Shown piece by piece: positions 56,005-64,000 of a stretch of 64,000 nt of DNA. The position numbers were made by a program, and so were the translations under genes. The DNA comes from Nocardioides zhouii. Lineage in GTDB: Bacteria; Actinomycetota; Actinomycetes; Propionibacteriales; Nocardioidaceae. Location: NCBI RefSeq assembly GCF_004137345.1, contig NZ_SDWV01000006.1, positions 124,001-188,000 on the forward strand, read 5' to 3'. The notes below the pieces were generated by a model, which was given only the letters and a program-made list of their open reading frames with translations, did no database searches and was not told where the DNA came from. Within the stretch, counting starts at the first letter, position 1; each line of letters starts with the position of its first letter.

Positions 56005-56849
56005 TACGCTCCCGCCGCCTTGAGCACCGCGCGCGCAGTCAGCACGCGGGCGAGGTGCTGGCGGTAGTCGGCAGCGCCGTTGAGGTCCGACGGCGGGTTG
56101 GTGCCCTCGGCAGCGAGCTCCGCCGCCTCGCGTACGCCCTCCTCGGTCGCGGTCGCGCCGGCCAGGGCGGCCTCCGTGGCGCTCGCGCGCAGCGGGGTCG
56201 AGCCCATGTTGGTCAGGCCCACACGCGCCTCGTCGATGGAGCCCTTGACCGTCGCGGCCACGGCCACGATCGGCCACTGGTGGGCGACGCGCACGAACTT
56301 CTCGTAGTGCGCGCCCCAGCCGGTGTGCTTGGGGATGCGCACCTCGGTGAGGATCTCGTCCTCGCCGATCGCGGTCTCGAAGAGGTCGACGAAGAAGTCC
56401 GCGGCCTCGACGGTCCGGCTGCCACCGGGACCCTGAATGACGAACTGCGCACCGAGCGCGAGTGCCGGCGCTCCGAGGTCGCCCGCCGGGTCGGCGTGCG
56501 CCAGCGCACCGCCGAAGGTGCCGCGGTGCCGGATCTGTGCGTCGGCCACCTCGGCGGCCGCCTTGGAGAGCAGCAGGGCGTGCTCGTGGACGAGCGCGTG
56601 GTCGCGTACGTCGTGGTGCGTGGTCATCGCGCCGATGACGATGGCGTCACCGTCGTCGCGGATCCCCCGCAGCGAGCTGATCCCGCCCAGGTCGATGACG
56701 ACCTCGGGGGCGTTGAGCCGCATCCGCAGGACCGGCAGCAGGCTCTGCCCACCGGCCAGGATCTTGGCCTCGTCACCGTGCTCACCGAGCGCGGCCAGCG
56801 CCTCCTCGACCGAGGTCGGTGCGAGGTAGTCGAACTTCACCGGGATCAC
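56004..56849 (-). CDS. coxM: molybdenum hydroxylase FAD-binding subunit
   Basis: 281 residues, medium subunit of the xanthine dehydrogenase/CO dehydrogenase family. FAD-binding motifs AGGQSLLP (32-39) and TFGGALAHADPAGD (111-124) are present. Passes electrons from the Mo centre via [2Fe-2S] clusters to quinone or other acceptors. Start overlaps the coxL stop by 4 nt. Confidence 0.92.
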   Translation of the reverse strand: MIPVKFDYLAPTSVEEALAALGEHGDEAKILAGGQSLLPVLRMRLNAPEVVIDLGGISSLRGIRDDGDAIVIGAMTTHHDVRDHALVHEHALLLSKAAAEVADAQIRHRGTFGGALAHADPAGDLGAPALALGAQFVIQGPGGSRTVEAADFFVDLFETAIGEDEILTEVRIPKHTGWGAHYEKFVRVAHQWPIVAVAATVKGSIDEARVGLTNMGSTPLRASATEAALAGATATEEGVREAAELAAEGTNPPSDLNGAADYRQHLARVLTARAVLKAAGA

Positions 56850-59334
56850 TGGCCTGCTCCATCCTGGTCGAGGGCACCTTCATGACTCTGCTGGTTTGCT
56901 TCGCCTTCGGCGAAGTGGGGCATCGCGTCCGGGGGTGTCTCGGTCGCACCGCCCGCCTTCGAGCCCTGGATGGCCCGCCACACGCGCTCCGGCGTGCACG
57001 GCATCTGGATGTCGTTGATGCCGAGGTGGCGGATGGCGTCGACGACCGCGTTGACGACCGCGGGCGTGGACGCGATGGTGCCGGCCTCGCCGACGCCCTT
57101 GGTGCCGAGCGTGTTGGTGGTGCAGACGCTCGGCTCGTCGGTGTGGACCACGTCGAAGGAGATCGTGTCGGCCGACGTCGGCAGGAGGTAGTCCACGAAC
57201 GAGCCGCTGACCAGCGTGCCCGCGTCGTCGTGCACGGCCTCCTCCCAGAGCGCCTGCGCGATGCCCTGCACCAGGCCGCCGTGCACCTGGCCGGCCACGA
57301 TCAGCGGGTTGATGATGACCCCGATGTCGTCGCAGCAGGTGTACTTCCGCATCTTCACCGCGCCGGTCTCGGTGTCGACCTCCATGGCGCACAGGTGCGT
57401 GCCGTGGGGGTAGTTGAAGTTCACCGGGTCGTACGTCGCGTCGGCGTCGAGGCTGGGCTCCATGTCCTCCGGGTAGTTGTGCGCCGCGAAGGCCGCCGTG
57501 GCGAGCTCCTGGATGGCGACGCCCTGGTCCGTGCCGGCGACCGTGAACCGCCCGCCCTTGTACTCGAGGTCGTCCTCGCTGGCCTCCAGCAGGTGGGCCG
57601 CGAGGTGCTTGGCCTTGTCGATCACCTTGTCGACCGCGCGGACGAGTGCCTCGCCGCCGACCACCAGGGAGCGCGAGCCGTAGGTGTCGAGGCCCTTGTG
57701 CGCGATCTGGGTGTCGCCGTGCAGCACCTCGACGTCCTCGAACGGGACGCCGAGCCGGTCGGCGACGATCTGGCTGAACGCCGTCTCGTGGCCCTGGCCG
57801 TGGGCACTGGCCCCGGTGACGATCTCGACCTTGCCCGTGGCCAGCATCCGCACGCTCGCGTGCTCCCAGCCACCGGCGCCGTAGTCGAGGCTGCCGAGCA
57901 CCCGGCTCGGGGCCAGGCCGCACATCTCGGTGAAGGTCGAGACGCCGATGCCCAGCTGGACGCGGTCGCCGCGGTCGCGGCGCTCCTTCTGCTCGGCGCG
58001 CAGCGCGTCGTAGCCGAAGGACTCCCGGGCCTTGGCGGTCGCGGCCTCGTAGTTGCCGGTGTCGTACTCCAGCCCGGCCACGGTCGTGAAGGGGAACTCC
58101 TCGTGCGTGATCCAGTTGCGCTCGCGGATCTCGAGCGGGTCCACCCCGACCTCGGCGGCGAGCTCGTCCATCAGCCGCTCGATGGCGTACGTCGCCTCCG
58201 GCCGCCCGGCGCCGCGGTAGGCGTCGGTGAACGTCGTGTTGGTGAGCACCGTCTGGCACTCGAAGCGGTAGGACGGGAACTTGTAGATCGCGTTGAACAT
58301 GAACGCGCCGAGCACCGGGACACCGCCACCGACAACGGCGATGTAGGCGCCGAGGTCGGCGTCGAGGTGCACCTTCAGACCGGTGACCTTGCCGTCCTTG
58401 TCCGCGGCCAGCGTGAGCGTCTGGACCTGGTCGCGACCGTGGTGGGCCGCCATCAGGCTCTCGCTGCGGGTCTCGGTGTACTTGACCGGCTTCGAGAGGC
58501 GCCGGGCCACGGCCCACGCGATCCACTCCTCCGGGGTGGTCTGCAGCTTGCCGCCGAAACCACCACCCACATCGGGGGCGATGACCCGGATCTTCGACTC
58601 GGGCACGCCGGTGGTGGCCGCGAGGGCGAACCGGAGGATGTGCGGGATCTGGGTGGCCGACCACATGGTGATCTGCTCGCCCGTCGGGTCGACCACGACA
58701 CTGCGGGGCTCCATGAACGCCGGAATGAGGCGCTGCTGGCGGTACTCGCGCTCGATGACGATGCCGTCGGTGCGGGCCGTCTCGATGGCCGCCTCGACGT
58801 CCGAGCCGGTGCCGACCTCGTTCGAGTCGAAGACCCAGAGCGCGGACTTGTTGGTGCCGAGGTCGGGGTGGGCGAGCACCTCGTCCTTGAGCGCGTTCTT
58901 GATGCCGATGACGGCCGGCAGCTCGTCGTACTCGACGTCGACCAGCTCGGCGGCGTCGCGCGCCTCGGCTGCACTGCGGGCGACCACGACGGCGACAATC
59001 TCACCGGCGAAGGCGACCCGGTCCGCGGGCATCGGCGAGTGGTTGGGGGTCTTCTGGTCCGGCGTGATGGGCCAGGCGTTGATGCAGACGCCGAGCTCGG
59101 CACCGAAGTCCTTGCCCGACAGCACTGCCACGACGTTGGGCGAGGCCTTGGCCGCTTCGACGTCCACCGAGGTGATGGACGCGTGGGCGAAGGGGCTGCG
59201 CACCATCGCCAGGTGGAGCATCCCCGGCAGGGTGATGTTGTCGGTCCAGCGCGTACGACCGGTGATGAGGCGCTGGTCCTCCTTGCGGCGGCGGTCCTTG
59301 CCGATCTCGGCCGCGGGACGGTCCTGGGTGGCGG

Positions 59335-59338
<4 letters not shown>
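56846..59338 (-). CDS. coxL: molybdenum hydroxylase large (Mo-cytosine dinucleotide) subunit
   Basis: 830 residues. Cofactor-binding GGGFGGK (258-264), QIPH/FMEPR segments and the catalytic Glu in KGVGEAG are present. The active-site loop reads AYRGAGR (373-379), not the AYRCSFR motif of true aerobic CO dehydrogenase, so this is a form II-like or general aldehyde/aromatic hydroxylase. Overlaps coxS and coxM by 4 nt each. Confidence 0.92.
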
Positions 59339-59808
<470 letters not shown>

Positions 59809-59849
59809 CAGGCCACTCCAGTGTGAGGCGGGTCACGTTGGTCCCGAAC

Positions 59850-60560
59850 CTAGGCCGACCCGGTTGGCGAAAGGTTGGAGGGCGGACGGACCGGCACCTC
59901 GATCCCGGCGGTGACCCGGTCGTAGACGAGCTTGGTCACCCGCCGGATGAAGGCGGGGTCGTCGCGGCCGGTCATCGTGACGAAGACGACGACCGCCATC
60001 CCCCGCGTGTTGAAGACGCCCACGCGGGCCAGCCGCCGCTCGTCGGGCGTCTGCCACTCGAGGGCGTACGGCGACTCGAGGACCTGGCCGTCGCGGCGCG
60101 GGCGGCCCGGAGTGATCACGAGGTCGCGGCCGCCGAGCTCGCGGATCCTTCGGGTCTGGATCCGCAGGACGGCGCGGGGCGGGAGCACCATGGTGGCCTC
60201 CCCGAGCGGCGCCACCAGCTCGACGTGCGCCTCGGAGTCTTCCTCGACGTAGTCGTACCACCAGTTGAGGAAGTCGGTGCCGTCCTGCCCGGTGACGGTC
60301 TCCCGCGCCGAGGGCATGACCGCCTCGGGGAAGACGAAGGTGGCGCCGGAGTCCGGGTCGGTCAACCGGCCCCATGCACCCGGTGTCCCCTCCGCCGAGT
60401 CGTCCAACTCGGGGGTGGGTGACTCCTCCGCCGAGGGTGACTCCCGGTCCCGGGTCGACTCCGCGTCGGGTTCGCGCAACTCCAGGCCGCAGCCCGCGAG
60501 GAGCACGCCGACCATCGCGGTCGAGAGCGCGCTCGACCACCGTCCGAGAGGTCTGCCCAC
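59850..60560 (-). CDS. lipoprotein, unknown function
   Basis: 236 residues. A type II signal peptide has the lipobox LLAGC with Cys24, followed by a Glu/Ser/Pro-rich linker (about 28-60) and a beta-rich domain with no recognised catalytic residues. GTG start 1 nt after the GAF regulator stop, so it may share its transcript. A link to the hydroxylase is unproven. Confidence 0.65.
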   Translation of the reverse strand: MGRPLGRWSSALSTAMVGVLLAGCGLELREPDAESTRDRESPSAEESPTPELDDSAEGTPGAWGRLTDPDSGATFVFPEAVMPSARETVTGQDGTDFLNWWYDYVEEDSEAHVELVAPLGEATMVLPPRAVLRIQTRRIRELGGRDLVITPGRPRRDGQVLESPYALEWQTPDERRLARVGVFNTRGMAVVVFVTMTGRDDPAFIRRVTKLVYDRVTAGIEVPVRPPSNLSPTGSA

Positions 60561-60561
60561 G

Positions 60562-61791
60562 TCAACCCCGGCCCGCGGCCAGCTTTCCCTTGAGCAGCGG
60601 GGCCACCGGATGGAGCACCGGCAACGAGGCCAGGCACGCCTCCACCACCGCGGTGTCGTACGGCGCGAGGTCGCTGTAGCGGAGCACCGCGTCGGGGTCG
60701 GGGTGCGCCAGCAGCGCCTCCCGCACGCTGACAGCGAGGTAATCGCCCATCTGGACCAGCGCCGGCGACTCCGTGCCGGGCAGCAGGTCGCCGCCGTAGG
60801 CCCGCACCGCAGCGCGTACGTCGCCGCGACGCAGCAGCCGCTGCACCTCCTCGACGTCGGTGGCGACGGGCATGGTCAACCGGTAGGGCCGCGAGGACAG
60901 CTGACCGGCGAGCGCCGCGCGCAGGTGGGACACCTCGGCCTTGAGGGTTGACGTGGTGACCGTCGAGTCGCCGTAGAGCAAGGAGTGCAGGTGCTCGACC
61001 GACAGGCCGGTGGGGTGCATCGCGAGCAGGGCGAGGATCTCGGTCTGGCGGCGGTTGAGCAGCAGCCGCTGGCCGTCGAGCCACACCTCCGCAGTGCCGA
61101 GCAGCGTGAGGGTGAGGCCGGGCACGGCGGGTGCGGCGGCCCCGAGAGGCGTCGTACGCCGGTCGGCGGGCAGCGCGCCCTCGATGAGCCGCGCCATCAC
61201 CCGCGCGGTCGCCAGGCCGATCGGGTGGGTGCGGTCCCAGGTGGTCGAGAGGTCGATGACGCCGAGCGGCCGTCCGGTGACCGGGTCGAAGACCGGGGCC
61301 GCCCAGCACACCCAGTTGTGCACGACCTCGGCGTAGTGCTCCGCGCTGAACACCATCGATGGCGCGCCGGTCCGGCCCGCGATCGCGAGGGCGTTGGTGC
61401 CGACGCTCGCCTCGTCCCAGCGACCGCCGGGCACGAAGTTGACCGTCTCGGCCTTGCGGCGCATCACCCGGCCGCCGTAGGTCCAGAGGATGCGGGTCTG
61501 CTCATCCGTGATCGCGATGACCAGGTCGCCGTCCTCGGCCGTACGGCGCAGCTCGTCCTGCACCCGCGAGACGGCGGTCTGCAGGGGCGAGTGGTTCCAG
61601 AACTCGGCAGTGTCGCCCTCGTCGTCGAGCGGGGCGTGCGTCACGGCCGGGGAGACCACGCCGGACAGCTGCCAGCTGCTGCGGATCTCGGGGCGGACCG
61701 CCTCGGCCTCCTCGTCGCCCTCGGCGACGAACTGGGTCCACGCGCGGACGGCTTGCACGCGGCGTGCGTGCAGGTCATCACTGGTGGTCAT
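60562..61791 (-). CDS. GAF-domain transcriptional regulator with C-terminal winged helix
   Basis: 409 residues. A GAF-type sensor (about 85-200: VNFVPGGRWDEASVGTNALA, CWAAPVFDPVTGRPLGVIDLS) resembles the sensor half of AcoR-like activators. Instead of a sigma-54 AAA domain, the C-terminus has a winged-helix, BTAD-like region (about 228-330, RRQTEILALLAMHPTGLSVEHLHSLLYG). ATG at 61791 with GGGAG 6 nt upstream. Likely activates the adjacent hydroxylase operon (context inference). Confidence 0.8.
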   Translation of the reverse strand: MTTSDDLHARRVQAVRAWTQFVAEGDEEAEAVRPEIRSSWQLSGVVSPAVTHAPLDDEGDTAEFWNHSPLQTAVSRVQDELRRTAEDGDLVIAITDEQTRILWTYGGRVMRRKAETVNFVPGGRWDEASVGTNALAIAGRTGAPSMVFSAEHYAEVVHNWVCWAAPVFDPVTGRPLGVIDLSTTWDRTHPIGLATARVMARLIEGALPADRRTTPLGAAAPAVPGLTLTLLGTAEVWLDGQRLLLNRRQTEILALLAMHPTGLSVEHLHSLLYGDSTVTTSTLKAEVSHLRAALAGQLSSRPYRLTMPVATDVEEVQRLLRRGDVRAAVRAYGGDLLPGTESPALVQMGDYLAVSVREALLAHPDPDAVLRYSDLAPYDTAVVEACLASLPVLHPVAPLLKGKLAAGRG

Positions 61792-61862
61792 GGCGGCTCC
61801 CGACGGGTCGCGGCCGACAGTAGCCCGAGTGTGACGCTCGCAACAGGGCGAGGTGGACCGGT

Positions 61863-62762
61863 TCAGCTCCTGCGCGTGAAGGTGGCGACGATGCCGGGGT
61901 GATCGGTGACCAGGCGACGGTACGAGTCGAAGGAGTCGATGCGGAAGTCGGAGTCGCGCTCGCCCATGACGTAGTCGATCCCGGATCCACCCGCGCGACC
62001 GGTGTAGTTGGTCTCGAGCCGCAGGGGCCGGGTGATCCGCCCCTTGACGAGGGCGTCGGTGGTGTCGCGGTTCTCGGTGACGTTGCAGTCGCACATCGCC
62101 ACGAACTGGTGCCCCTCGGTCGTGTTCTCCGCCAGGGCGCGCACCCGGTGCGCCATCCGCCACATCGCCTCGACCCCTGCGCGGTTGGCGTAGTTGGGCC
62201 CGCCGTTCCGGCGGTTGTGGAGGTGGTTGGGCAGGTGGAAGCTCACGGCGCGGATGACGTGGCCGCTCGCGCGGTGCCGGAGCACGGCCACTACGCCGTA
62301 CTGGTCGTGGGCGACCTGACCGGTCTGGCGCCGCCACGTCCGCCCGGTGAGGAGGGCGGACCAGGTCCGCTCGAGCTCCCACACGTCCTTGTCGAAGGCG
62401 ATCGGGTTGTCGTCCGTGCCGGTCGGCCCCTTCGGCATCAGCAGGGTCCACGACTCCGGCAGCGACGCGCGCAGTGCCGGGCGGCTGAACAGCCGCTCCT
62501 GCAACCCGACGACCGAGGCACCTCCCCCGATGACCTGCCGGATGTCGTGGCGCATGCCCGCGACCCGCATCCCCTTGCGCAGGTTGAGGGTGGCCACGGA
62601 GAAGCGGCCGGCGGGCCCTGCGGACCGGGCCTCGGACCGTACGTCCTCGCTGGTGGTCGCCCCCGATGCGCCGGCGGCCAGAGCCGAGAGCGGCAGGAGG
62701 GTGGCGACGAGGAGAGCGGTCATGTGGACACGGGCACGGGGCGGCACGGCGGGAAAAAGCAT
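61863..62762 (-). CDS. secreted endonuclease/exonuclease/phosphatase family protein
   Basis: 299 residues with a signal peptide ending near LSALAAGASG. EEP motifs: LNLRKG, VVGLQE, SFHLPNH, CDCNVTE, GIDYV and TDHPG are all seen, giving the Asn/Glu/Asp/His metal-dependent site. Substrate (DNA or phosphoester) unknown. The ATG at 62762 is preferred over an internal ATG 13 codons on, because TACCTT lies 7 nt upstream. Confidence 0.85.
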   Translation of the reverse strand: MLFPAVPPRARVHMTALLVATLLPLSALAAGASGATTSEDVRSEARSAGPAGRFSVATLNLRKGMRVAGMRHDIRQVIGGGASVVGLQERLFSRPALRASLPESWTLLMPKGPTGTDDNPIAFDKDVWELERTWSALLTGRTWRRQTGQVAHDQYGVVAVLRHRASGHVIRAVSFHLPNHLHNRRNGGPNYANRAGVEAMWRMAHRVRALAENTTEGHQFVAMCDCNVTENRDTTDALVKGRITRPLRLETNYTGRAGGSGIDYVMGERDSDFRIDSFDSYRRLVTDHPGIVATFTRRS

Positions 62763-62769
62763 CCCAAAG

Positions 62770-62775
62770 AAGGTA
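62770..62775 (-). promoter_or_regulatory. -10 hexamer TACCTT for the EEP gene
   Basis: TACCTT, then 7 nt, then ATG 62762, with a TTGCGT 16 nt upstream of it as a -35. Confidence 0.5.
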
Positions 62776-62826
62776 GACGAAGCCTCAACTCACGCAAATT
62801 CGTCGAGGACGCGCGGTCGCGGGGCG

Positions 62827-63960
62827 TCAGTCGTCGTGGTGGATGCGGCCCTCGGTCGAGGCCAGCCGCTCCCCGGACCCGCCCCACTGCCGGGCCACGA
62901 TCTCCGCCGCGATCGACACGGCCGTCTCCTCCGGGGTGCGCGCGCCGAGGTCGAGCCCGATCGGCGAGGACAGCAGCGCGATCTCGTCGGCGCTGAGCCC
63001 CGCCTCCACCAGCCGATCCATCCGCTCGTCGTGGGTGCGTCGCGAGCCCATCGCGCCGATGTAGCCGGGGCGTACGTCGTCGTCGAGCCGCAGTGCGACC
63101 TCGAGGAGCGGGACGTCGAACTTCGGGTCGTGGGTGAGCACCGCCAGCACCGTGCGCCGGTCGATGCGGCCGCCCTCGAGCTCGGCGGCGAGGTAGCGGT
63201 GGGGCCAGTCGACGACGACCTCGTCGGCTCCCGGGAAGCGCGAGTTGGTGGCGAAGACGGGGCGGGCGTCGCAGACGGTCACGTGGTAGCCGAGGAACGA
63301 GCCGACCTTGGCCACGGCCGCGGCGAAGTCGATCGCGCCGAAGACCAGCATCCGCGGCTTCGGCGCGAAGCCCCAGACGAAGACCCGCATGCCCTCGCCC
63401 CGGCGCTCGCCGTCGGGGCCGTAGGTCAGCGTGGCGTTGGTGCCCGCCGCGAGCAGGCCGAGCGCGTCGTCGTGCACGGCGTCGTCCGCCCGGGGCGAGC
63501 CCAGGCTGCCGTCGGCCGGGGCGTGCGGGCGGACGACCATCCGACGCCCCCGCCACTCCGGATCGGGGTGCTCGATGACGGTGGCCAGGGCGACGGGCCG
63601 GCCGGCCTCGATGTCGGCGGCGATCTCGCCCAGCTTCGGGAAGGTCGTGCGGGAGACCTGCTCGACGAAGACGTCGAGGATGCCGCCGCAGGTCAGGCCG
63701 ACCGCGAAGGCGTCGTCGTCGGAGACGCCGTAGCGCTCGAGCACCGGCTGCCCCGAGGTGACCACGGTCTGGGCCAGCTCGTACACCGCGCCCTCGACGC
63801 AGCCGCCGGAGACGGAGCCCACAGCGGTCTCGTCGGGTCCGACCAGCATCGATGCGCCCGGCGGTCGGGGTGCGGACCGGAAGGTGGCCACGACGGTGCC
63901 GACGCCGATCGTCTCGCCGGCCTCCCACCACTGCATCAGCTCGGGCAGCACGTCACGCAC
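62827..63960 (-). CDS. xdhC: XdhC/CoxI family molybdenum-cofactor maturation protein
   Basis: 377 residues, predicted to bind and hand sulfurated Mo cofactor to the hydroxylase. It has an N-terminal XdhC region (SVSGGCVEGAVYE, TCGGILDV) and a C-terminal Rossmann-like domain (MLVFGAIDFAAAVAKVG). Starts at a GTG inside the end of the upstream gene. Its presence near coxSLM supports an active molybdoenzyme. Confidence 0.9.
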   Translation of the reverse strand: MRDVLPELMQWWEAGETIGVGTVVATFRSAPRPPGASMLVGPDETAVGSVSGGCVEGAVYELAQTVVTSGQPVLERYGVSDDDAFAVGLTCGGILDVFVEQVSRTTFPKLGEIAADIEAGRPVALATVIEHPDPEWRGRRMVVRPHAPADGSLGSPRADDAVHDDALGLLAAGTNATLTYGPDGERRGEGMRVFVWGFAPKPRMLVFGAIDFAAAVAKVGSFLGYHVTVCDARPVFATNSRFPGADEVVVDWPHRYLAAELEGGRIDRRTVLAVLTHDPKFDVPLLEVALRLDDDVRPGYIGAMGSRRTHDERMDRLVEAGLSADEIALLSSPIGLDLGARTPEETAVSIAAEIVARQWGGSGERLASTEGRIHHDD

Positions 63961-64000
63961 GCGCGATCACCTCCGTGAGGTCGGCAAAGGTCGCCAGCGA
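63953..64000 (-). CDS. C-terminal end of an upstream gene, cut by window edge
   Basis: Only the last 15 codons plus stop are visible (SLATFADLTEVIARA). Overlaps the xdhC start by 8 nt, so it is the previous gene of the same unit. A CoxE-like VWA protein would fit the context but the fragment is too short to name. Confidence 0.5.
   Translation of the reverse strand, partial: SLATFADLTEVIARA

Overview
The window is 64 kb of a high-GC (about 70 percent by eye) actinobacterial chromosome. Gene content and protein style (DUF2530, DUF3027, bacterial XPB, Lrp, PucR and CGNR regulators, a Zn-type S14, many GTG starts) suggest a member of the Nocardioidaceae, Nocardioides-like; this is an inference from remembered protein character, not a database match. 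I saw no rRNA, tRNA, CRISPR array, insertion sequence or prophage.

Layout. (1) 1-8.2 kb, minus strand: the start of spc and all of S10, in transcription order rpsJ-rplC-rplD-rplW-rplB-rpsS-rplV-rpsC-rplP-rpmC-rpsQ-rplN-rplX-rplE-rpsN-rpsH-rplF(partial). L4 carries an unusual C-terminal extension. (2) 8.6-11.1 kb: a secreted lipoprotein hydrolase, a TPR protein, paired inverted repeats and trmB. (3) 11.1-24.2 kb: a polyamine catabolism locus, with a class III aminotransferase and Lrp regulator divergent from a nine-cistron operon (aminobutyraldehyde dehydrogenase, Pot ABC importer, saccharopine-dehydrogenase-like enzyme, GabT, GabD, second aminotransferase). (4) 24.8-29.3 kb, minus: the str operon rpsL-rpsG-fusA-tuf with a clear promoter and a clear terminator. 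(5) 29.3-40.9 kb: MarR plus drug-exporter pair, purine permease, methyltransferase, DUF3027 protein, MFS protein, cold-shock protein, secreted subtilase, and a 3-hydroxybutyrate dehydrogenase plus MHS transporter unit under a PucR/GAF regulator. (6) 42.9-45.8 kb: PP2C phosphatase with two FHA proteins. (7) 45.9-50.4 kb: an XPB helicase operon with a CGNR zinc-finger protein. (8) 50.4-55.3 kb: a MerR (AdhR/NmlR-like)-alcohol dehydrogenase unit divergent from an MpaB-like oxygenase and an HD protein, then a GntR regulator divergent from an AlkB repair enzyme with a perfect LexA box. (9) 55.3-64 kb: a CO-dehydrogenase/xanthine-dehydrogenase-type molybdenum hydroxylase operon (coxS-L-M-G), a GAF regulator, a secreted EEP nuclease/phosphatase and xdhC.

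How it works together. The polyamine locus spells out a route from putrescine to succinate: import (Pot), transamination, oxidation to GABA, transamination to succinate semialdehyde and oxidation to succinate. It sits between str and S10, which lie close together in many bacteria. The strongest non-coding signal is a recurring arrangement in which a TANNNT -10 hexamer ends 6-7 nt before the start codon, seen at 13 genes. This predicts leaderless transcripts and fixes several uncertain starts. Four perfect or near-perfect dyads next to regulator genes are good operator candidates (MarR, PucR, MerR, LexA).
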